Assembly (NCBI RefSeq): GCF_003626595.1
Contig: NZ_RBAK01000009.1
Coordinates: 1 to 64,000, forward strand
Direction: 5' to 3'
Source of the DNA: Micromonospora endolithica
GTDB lineage: Bacteria; Actinomycetota; Actinomycetes; Mycobacteriales; Micromonosporaceae
Length of the DNA: 64,000 bases
Position 1 is the first letter of the stretch. Each line of letters starts with the position of its first letter. A model generated the notes under the pieces. That model did not search any database, was not told where the DNA came from, and saw only the letters and a list, made by a program, of their open reading frames with translations. Positions 58,883 through 64,000 of this stretch are shown in pieces. The position numbers were made by a program, and so were the translations under genes.

Positions 58883-59692
58883 TCAGCCGGCACCCTCCGC
58901 GGAATCCCCGTCCAGGGCGGCCACCCAGCGAGCCGGCCGCTTCTCCCGGAAGGCGAGGACGCCCTCCATGCCGTCCGCGGACAGGAAGTACCGGGTGGAG
59001 ATCGCGGACAGCTCGGCGATCTCGGCCCGCAGGTCGGCGGCGGGTGGGCGGCGCAGCAATTGCTTCGCCCCGGCGAGTGCGTCCGGGGCGCCTCGGACCA
59101 GCGAGTCGCAGTACCGGGCCACCGCCGCGTCCAGCTCGGCGGCGGGCACCGCGGCGGTGACCAGCCCGACCTCGGCGGCCCGCCGGCCGTCGAAGGTGTC
59201 CCCGGTCAGGTACAGCTCGGCGGCGGCCCGCGGGTGCAGCCGGGGCAGCACGGTCGCCGAGATCACCGCCGGGACCACGCCGATCCGTACCTCGGTGAAG
59301 GCGAACGTCGCCTCCTGCGCGCACACCGCCAGGTCGGCCGCCGCGATCAGGCCGAGCCCGCCGGCCCGCGCCGGGCCGGCTACCCGGGCCAGCACCGGCT
59401 TCGGGCACTCCCACACGGCCGCGAGGACGTCACCCAGCATCCCGGCCGGCACCGTCCCGCTGGCGTACGCCGCCGCGGTCTCCTTCAGGTCCGCGCCGGA
59501 ACAGAAGACCGGGCCGGTGTGGTCCAGCACGACCACCCGGACGGCCTCGTCGGCGACCGCCTCGGCGAGACCGGCGAGCAGGGACGTCATCAGCGGGGTG
59601 GACAGCGCGTTGCGGTTGTGCGGGCTGTCCAGGGTGAGGGTGGTCACCCCACGGGCCGTGGAGACCCGCACGAGCGCGTCGGGAGAGGTCAT
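58883..59692 (-). CDS. Enoyl-CoA hydratase/isomerase family protein
   Basis: A 269-residue crotonase-fold protein. The oxyanion-hole blocks are FCSGADLKE and ARAGGLGLIAAADLAVC. At the hydratase Glu positions the sequence shows FTEVRIGVVPAVIS, where a Glu remains in TEVRIG but the second acid is replaced by Pro-Ala, so activity may be hydratase or another crotonase reaction. The ATG lies 20 bases from the hemW ATG on the other strand. A GTG four codons earlier is possible. Confidence 0.92.
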   Translation of the reverse strand: MTSPDALVRVSTARGVTTLTLDSPHNRNALSTPLMTSLLAGLAEAVADEAVRVVVLDHTGPVFCSGADLKETAAAYASGTVPAGMLGDVLAAVWECPKPVLARVAGPARAGGLGLIAAADLAVCAQEATFAFTEVRIGVVPAVISATVLPRLHPRAAAELYLTGDTFDGRRAAEVGLVTAAVPAAELDAAVARYCDSLVRGAPDALAGAKQLLRRPPAADLRAEIAELSAISTRYFLSADGMEGVLAFREKRPARWVAALDGDSAEGAG

Positions 59693-59696
59693 GTGA

Positions 59697-59712
59697 GGGC
59701 ACACTAGTGCCC
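59697..59712. promoter_or_regulatory. Inverted repeat in the 20-bp gap between divergent start codons
   Basis: GGGCAC-ACTA-GTGCCC, a 6-bp inverted repeat, almost fills the space between the enoyl-CoA hydratase and hemW start codons. Both genes also have -10-like hexamers here (TAGTGT on minus, CACACT on plus), so the promoters would overlap and the transcripts be leaderless. Confidence 0.45.
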
Positions 59713-60936
59713 ATGCCCGGCGTCCTTCCAGAAGGCGAATCCGTCCCCGTCGACGGGTCGCTGCCGCCGACCGCCCTGCGCGCGGTCGGCGCGCGTGGCT
59801 TCGGGGTGTACGTGCACGTGCCGTTCTGCGCCAGTCGGTGCGGTTACTGCGACTTCAACACCTACACCGCCGCCGAGCTGGGCGGTGGGGCGAGCCGGGA
59901 GGGGTACGCCGACACCGTGCTGGCCGAGCTGACACTCGCCGCCCGGGTGCTCGGCGACACCCCGCCGCCCCGGGTGGACACCGTCTTCGTCGGTGGCGGC
60001 ACACCGACCCTGCTCCCGGCCGACGACCTGGCCCGGATCCTGGACGGCATCGACCGCACCTGGGGGCTGGCCGCCGACGCCGAGGTGACCACCGAGGCCA
60101 ACCCGGAGTCGGTGACCCCCGAGTCCCTCAAGACGTTGCGCGCCGCCGGCTACACCCGGATCTCGCTGGGCATGCAGTCCGCCGCGCCGGGCGTGCTGGC
60201 GGTCCTGGACCGGAAGCACAGCGCGGGCCGGGCGGTGGCCGCCGCCGGCGAGGCACGGGACGTCGGGTTCGACCACGTCAACCTCGACCTGATCTACGGC
60301 ACGCCGGGGGAGCGCGCGGAGGACTTCGCCGCCTCCCTCGACCAGGTGGTGGCCGCCGGCGTGGACCACGTCAGCGCGTACGCCCTGATCGTGGAGGACG
60401 GCACCCGGCTCGCCGCCCGGATGCAGCGCGGCGAGCTGCCGTACCCCGACGACGACGTGGCCGCGGACCGGTACCTGGCCGCGGAGGCCGCCCTCGGCGC
60501 GGCCGGTCTCTCCTGGTACGAGGTCTCCAACTGGGCGAGGGGCGACGCGGCCCGGTGCCGGCACAACCTGCTCTACTGGACCGGCGCGGACTGGTGGGGC
60601 CTCGGCCCGGGGGCGCACAGCCACGTCGGGGGCGTGCGCTGGTGGAACGTCAAGCACCCCACGGCGTACGCGCGGCGCCTGGCGGCCGGGCAGTCGCCCG
60701 GCCTGGCCCGGGAGGTGCTCGGGCCCGACGAGGCGCACATGGAGGACGTGATGCTGCGCCTGCGGCTCGCCTCCGGGCTGCCGCTGGACGCGCTCGACGA
60801 GGCCGGGCGGGCGGGTGCCCGGCGGGCGCTCGCCGACGGGCTGCTCCACCCGGACCGGTACGCGTCCGGCCGGGCGGTGCTCACCCTGCGCGGCCGGTTG
60901 CTGGCCGACGCGGTCGTCCGCGACCTGCTGCCGTAG
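59713..60936 (+). CDS. hemW: Radical SAM heme chaperone HemW (coproporphyrinogen III oxidase-like)
   Basis: A 407-residue radical SAM protein. The iron-sulfur cysteines are C39, C43 and C46 (VPFCASRCGYCDF), with no Cys immediately after them: coproporphyrinogen dehydrogenase HemN has a CxxxCxxCxC pattern, while HemW has CxxxCxxCxF as here. GGGTPTLL and NPESVTPESL follow, and the C-terminal HemN-like domain is complete. HemW inserts haem into haem proteins. The GTG two codons upstream is an alternative start. lepA-hemW-hrcA-dnaJ order is conserved, with an insertion between lepA and hemW here. Confidence 0.95.
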   Translation: MPGVLPEGESVPVDGSLPPTALRAVGARGFGVYVHVPFCASRCGYCDFNTYTAAELGGGASREGYADTVLAELTLAARVLGDTPPPRVDTVFVGGGTPTLLPADDLARILDGIDRTWGLAADAEVTTEANPESVTPESLKTLRAAGYTRISLGMQSAAPGVLAVLDRKHSAGRAVAAAGEARDVGFDHVNLDLIYGTPGERAEDFAASLDQVVAAGVDHVSAYALIVEDGTRLAARMQRGELPYPDDDVAADRYLAAEAALGAAGLSWYEVSNWARGDAARCRHNLLYWTGADWWGLGPGAHSHVGGVRWWNVKHPTAYARRLAAGQSPGLAREVLGPDEAHMEDVMLRLRLASGLPLDALDEAGRAGARRALADGLLHPDRYASGRAVLTLRGRLLADAVVRDLLP

Positions 60937-60986
60937 GGCCCGGTCTCCCCTCCTCGCCCCGTCGGACGGGAGGCCGGACCCCGATC

Positions 60987-61012
60987 GCGCCGGCCGGGGG
61001 AGCGGCCGGCGC
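60987..61012. terminator. Bidirectional terminator
   Basis: A perfect 10-bp inverted repeat (GCGCCGGCCG/CGGCCGGCGC) with a 6-base loop lies between the convergent hemW and DUF4870 genes. Confidence 0.8.
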
Positions 61013-61017
61013 GGGTG

Positions 61018-61629
61018 TCAGCGCTTCACGAACGAGTAGGTCATCGGGTAGCGGTAGAGGGTGCCCTCGTTGGCCTTGACGCCGGCGATGATCCCGAAGA
61101 TGACCGGGACGATCCAGACGATCAGCGGGACGAAGAAGAGCAGCCCGCAGGTGATCCCGGCGAGCACCCAGCTGAGCAGGTAGACGATGGTCCAGGTGAT
61201 CTGGAAGTTCAACGCCGCGACCGCGTGCGCCCGCAGCCCCGGGGACTGCTGGCCCCGGGTCATCATCGCGATCAGTGGCGGCAGCCAGCCGAGCAGGCCA
61301 CCGCCGACGATCACGCCGAGCGCGCCGCCGAAGTGCGCGATGAGTGCCCAGTTCTTGTCGTCGTTGCTGGCGTAGCCGCCCGCGGGCGGGCCGTATCCAC
61401 CGGCCGGCGGGTAGCCACCGGGCGGGGGGTAGCCACCGGGCGGAGGGTAGCCGCCTGACGTCGGCGCGTCACCGGGAGGTGGCGGATAGCCACCGGGCGG
61501 GGGATAGCCTCCCGTGCCCGGTGCCCCGGACAGTGGTGCGGTGGGCTCGTCGGCGGGCGGACCGGGGTAGGCCGACGGCACGGTCGGGTCCGGATCCCCC
61601 GAGCCGGGAGGGCGAGGTGGTTCAGTCAT
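61018..61629 (-). CDS. DUF4870 family membrane protein with Gly-Tyr-Pro repeats
   Basis: A 203-residue protein. About 90 N-terminal residues are a cytoplasmic GGYPPP repeat tract (GGYPPPGGYPP recurring). The DUF4870 core follows: NWALIAHFGGALGVIVGG, RAHAVAALNFQITWTIVYLLSWV and a final helix containing PLIVWIVPVIFGIIAGVKANEG. It has four membrane segments. Function unknown. The ATG is chosen by the family-like start MTEPPRPPG. The repeat-rich tail resembles those of proteins that form assemblies at the membrane. Confidence 0.9.
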   Translation of the reverse strand: MTEPPRPPGSGDPDPTVPSAYPGPPADEPTAPLSGAPGTGGYPPPGGYPPPPGDAPTSGGYPPPGGYPPPGGYPPAGGYGPPAGGYASNDDKNWALIAHFGGALGVIVGGGLLGWLPPLIAMMTRGQQSPGLRAHAVAALNFQITWTIVYLLSWVLAGITCGLLFFVPLIVWIVPVIFGIIAGVKANEGTLYRYPMTYSFVKR

Positions 61630-61799
61630 GGACGTCACGGTAGGTGCAGACGGCAACCGGGCACCAGCGCGACACCGCCCGGGTTGCCCGGACGATCGGC
61701 CCTGGCGATTCCGCCGTACGCGGGGGCCCGCCCGGCGGCCTCGGACCCGGACCGGCGGTCCGGCATCGATCATCGCGGCCTCGGCCCCGCCGACGTAGA

Positions 61800-61826
61800 C
61801 TGGCACTCGCTACAGTCGAGTGCCAG
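61800..61826 (+). promoter_or_regulatory. CIRCE operator of hrcA
   Basis: CTGGCACTC-N9-GAGTGCCAG is a perfect 9-bp inverted repeat with the 9-base spacer of the CIRCE element (TTAGCACTC-N9-GAGTGCTAA). It overlaps the end of a TAGACT -10-like hexamer (61796-61801), so bound HrcA would block transcription of hrcA-dnaJ. Confidence 0.95.
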
Positions 61827-61883
61827 GCCGCTGTCCGGGCCGTCCGGCACGCCCGGCCCGACGTGCGACAGGAGGTGGGGAGG

Positions 61884-62906
61884 ATGGGTCTCGACGACCG
61901 CAAACTCGCCGTGCTGCGGGCGATCGTCGAGGACTACGTCGCCACCCAGGAGCCGGTCGGCAGCAAGGCGCTGGTCGAGCGGCACCAGCTCGGCGTCTCG
62001 CCGGCGACCGTGCGCAACGACATGGCGGTGCTGGAGGAGGAGGGCTACATCCGGCAGCCGCACACCAGCGCCGGCCGGGTCCCCACCGACCGCGGCTACC
62101 GCCTCTTCGTCGACCGGTTGTCCCGGGTCAAGCCGCTGAGCCCGGCCGAGCGCCGGGCGATCGAGCGTTTCCTCGTCGGCGCGGTCGACCTGGACGACGT
62201 GGTGCACCGCACGGTCCGGCTGCTGGCGCAGCTGACCCGGCAGGTCGCCGTCGTGCAGTACCCGTCGCTCGCCCGCTCCTCGGTGCGGCACCTGGAGCTG
62301 GTGCCGATCTCCACCACCCGCCTGATGCTGGTCATGATCGCCGACACCGGCCGGGTGGAGCAGCGGCTGGTCGAGCTGCCCGCGCCGGTCCCGGCCGAGG
62401 ACGTCACCGACCTGCGCCGACTGGTCAACGAGAAGCTGGTCGGCAGCCGCCTGTCGGACACCCCGCCACTGGTGCAGGCCCTGGTCGACGAGGCCGGCCC
62501 GCACCTGCGCGGGGCGATGACCACGCTCTCCACCGTGCTGCTGGAAACGCTGGTGGAGCGGCACGAGGAACGGATCGCGCTGGCCGGCACGGCCAATCTG
62601 ACCCGAGGTGGCCTGCTCGACTTCCAGGGTTCCCTGCGCCCCATCCTGGAGGCGCTGGAGGAGGAGGTCGTGCTGCTCAAGTTGATCGGCGAGGCGGAAC
62701 CGAGCACCACCCGGGTGTTGATCGGCGACGAGAACGAGGTCGACAACCTCCGCGCCGCCTCGGTGGTCAGCACCGGGTACGGCCCCGGGGCGACCATCGT
62801 CGGTGGGCTCGGTGTGCTGGGGCCGACCCGGATGGACTACCCCGGCACCATCGCCACGGTGCGCGCCGTGGCACGCTACGTGGGCGATCTGCTGGCCCAG
62901 AACTGA
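61884..62906 (+). CDS. hrcA: Heat-inducible transcriptional repressor HrcA
   Basis: A 340-residue repressor that binds CIRCE and is released under heat shock. The N-terminal winged helix is LDDRKLAVLRAIVEDYVATQEPVGSKAL (residues 3-30) with SPATVRNDMAVLEEEGYIRQPHTSAGRVPTDRGYR. The GAF-like dimerisation core and the conserved RVLIGDENEVDNLR block follow. The ATG has GGAGGTGGGG 5-12 bases upstream. It is preceded by its own operator and followed by dnaJ, with no grpE between. Confidence 0.97.
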   Translation: MGLDDRKLAVLRAIVEDYVATQEPVGSKALVERHQLGVSPATVRNDMAVLEEEGYIRQPHTSAGRVPTDRGYRLFVDRLSRVKPLSPAERRAIERFLVGAVDLDDVVHRTVRLLAQLTRQVAVVQYPSLARSSVRHLELVPISTTRLMLVMIADTGRVEQRLVELPAPVPAEDVTDLRRLVNEKLVGSRLSDTPPLVQALVDEAGPHLRGAMTTLSTVLLETLVERHEERIALAGTANLTRGGLLDFQGSLRPILEALEEEVVLLKLIGEAEPSTTRVLIGDENEVDNLRAASVVSTGYGPGATIVGGLGVLGPTRMDYPGTIATVRAVARYVGDLLAQN

Positions 62907-62981
62907 CCAGTCAGGGCCGACGGCCGGCTTGAGGCCGACGACCGGCGCAACCGCGAGACGAACATGAGGACACGGAACGCA

Positions 62982-64000
62982 GTGGCCAGGGACTACTACG
63001 GCATCCTCGGTGTGAGCCGGGAAGCCTCCGACGACGAGATCAAGCGCGCCTACCGCAAGCTGGCGCGCCAGTTCCACCCGGACGTCAATCCGGATCCGGA
63101 GGCCCAGGAGAAGTTCAAGGACATCAACGCCGCGTACGAGGTCCTCTCGGACGATCGGAAGCGGCAGATCGTCGACCTGGGCGGTGACCCGCTGGCACCG
63201 GGTGGCGGCGGGGGTGCCGGTGGGCCGGGCGGCCCCGGTGGGGCGGGGCCGTTCGTCGGCTTCCAGGACATCATGGACGCGTTCTTCGGTGGCGCCGCCG
63301 GTGGCGCCCGGGGGCCGCGTCCGCGTACCCGGCCGGGCGCCGACGCGATCCTGCGCCTGGAACTCGACCTCCAGGAGACCGCGTTCGGCGTCGAGGCGCC
63401 GATCACCGTCGACACCGCCGTGCTCTGCACCACCTGCTCCGGCGCCGGCACGGCCGCCGGCACCCACCTGGCCACCTGCGAGGCGTGCGGCGGCCGGGGC
63501 GAGGTCCAGTCGGTGCAGCGCACCTTCCTCGGCCAGGTGGTCTCCGCCCGGCCGTGCACCGTCTGCCAGGGCTACGGCACCACCATCCCGCACCCCTGCC
63601 CGACCTGCGCCGGCGACGGCCGGGTGCGCACCCGCCGCTCGCTGACCGTCAAGATCCCCGCCGGGGTCGAGGACGGCATGCGGATCCGGCTCGCGCAGCA
63701 GGGCGAGGTGGGCCCCGGTGGGGGCACCGCCGGCGACCTCTACGTGGAGATCCACGAGCGCCCGCACGACGTCTTCTCCCGCAAGGGCGACGACCTGCAC
63801 TGCCGGGTGACCGTGCCGATGACCGCCGCCGCGCTGGGCACCCGGCTGACCATCAAGACGTTGGACAGCGACGAGACGCTCGACGTCAAGGCCGGCACCC
63901 AGCCGGGCAGCACCCTGCGGCTGCGCGCCCGGGGCGTACCCCACCTGCGCGGCACCGGCCGGGGCGACCTCTACGTCCACCTCGACGTGCGGACCCCGAC
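62982..64000 (+). CDS. dnaJ: Molecular chaperone DnaJ (partial, runs off the window)
   Basis: The first 339 residues of a type I DnaJ, the co-chaperone that stimulates DnaK. The J domain has HPD at 32-34 (RQFHPDVN), a Gly-rich linker follows, and four CxxCxGxG zinc motifs start at C149 (CTTCSGAG, CEACGGRG, CTVCQGYG, CPTCAGDG). The C-terminal substrate-binding domain has begun at the window end. I start at GTG (VARDYYGILGV); an in-frame ATG six codons upstream is possible. This hrcA-linked gene corresponds to the second actinobacterial dnaJ (DnaJ2); the DnaK-linked one is elsewhere. Confidence 0.96.
   Translation, partial: MARDYYGILGVSREASDDEIKRAYRKLARQFHPDVNPDPEAQEKFKDINAAYEVLSDDRKRQIVDLGGDPLAPGGGGGAGGPGGPGGAGPFVGFQDIMDAFFGGAAGGARGPRPRTRPGADAILRLELDLQETAFGVEAPITVDTAVLCTTCSGAGTAAGTHLATCEACGGRGEVQSVQRTFLGQVVSARPCTVCQGYGTTIPHPCPTCAGDGRVRTRRSLTVKIPAGVEDGMRIRLAQQGEVGPGGGTAGDLYVEIHERPHDVFSRKGDDLHCRVTVPMTAAALGTRLTIKTLDSDETLDVKAGTQPGSTLRLRARGVPHLRGTGRGDLYVHLDVRTP

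Noticed and set aside
61770..63980. A 730-codon minus-strand frame across hrcA and dnaJ
   Set aside because: Antisense to two intact conserved genes; also crosses the CIRCE operator.

Overview
The window is very GC-rich actinobacterial chromosome with start codons that are often GTG, many 4-base start/stop overlaps, and gene blocks whose order is typical of the phylum. The translational-type ileS T-box leader, the orphan DUF397 gene, the stress membrane cluster and three kinds of dispersed intergenic palindrome point to the family Micromonosporaceae, most likely Micromonospora or a near relative. That genus call is inference from content, not a database match.

Layout. 1-170: the end of an rRNA operon (5S plus terminator). 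200-7500: valS-folC-DUF4233 and ndk, with a small membrane protein divergent from valS and a membrane/VOC fusion protein between. 7550-11900: an AhpD-like protein, a DrrA-type ABC exporter (ATPase plus two permeases) and an ArsR-like regulator. 12000-17600: T-box leader, ileS, a PlsC-type acyltransferase, and a paralogue of the protein beside valS. 17700-26200: two radical-SAM-associated proteins, RNase E/G, rplU, rpmA and obgE. 26270-37100: an accessory block inserted between obgE and nadD, with stress/envelope genes, a glycosyltransferase, SRPBCC plus zinc alcohol dehydrogenase, a CYP152-type fatty-acid peroxygenase, an orphan DUF397 gene and pepN. 37170-46560: nadD-rsfS-phosphatase-degV, an SDR, two DnaA-box-like sites, comEA-comEC-holA and rpsT. 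46700-50900: a phosphotransferase, a DUF4240 pair, and lepA. 51100-59700: duplicated YeaQ/GlsB genes with duplicated stress-type promoters, a sugar ABC importer lacking an ATPase, MOSC, PhyH-like, lysozyme-like and enoyl-CoA hydratase genes. 59700-64000: hemW, DUF4870, CIRCE-hrcA-dnaJ, with dnaJ running off the end.

How it fits together. Translation dominates: two tRNA synthetases, L21, L27, S20, LepA, Obg, RsfS and RNase E/G. Around this core sit stress functions (HrcA/DnaJ, YeaQ, the holin-like/DUF3618 cluster) and transport. Three regulatory layers can be read directly: a T-box at ileS, a CIRCE operator at hrcA, and twin GTTT-N16-GGGAAT promoters at the YeaQ genes. At least ten genes have a TANNNT-like -10 hexamer only 6-8 bases before the start codon, which predicts leaderless mRNAs.

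Most unusual features: a 30-31 bp tandem-unit repeat family in four intergenic spots, one of which supplies the stop codon of a glycosyltransferase; a second nested-palindrome family (two copies) and a 20-bp-arm palindrome; a conserved gene whose only sensible start codon is ATC; and a pair of paralogous membrane-anchored proteins beside the ValRS and IleRS genes. I found no CRISPR array, tRNA, IS element or prophage.
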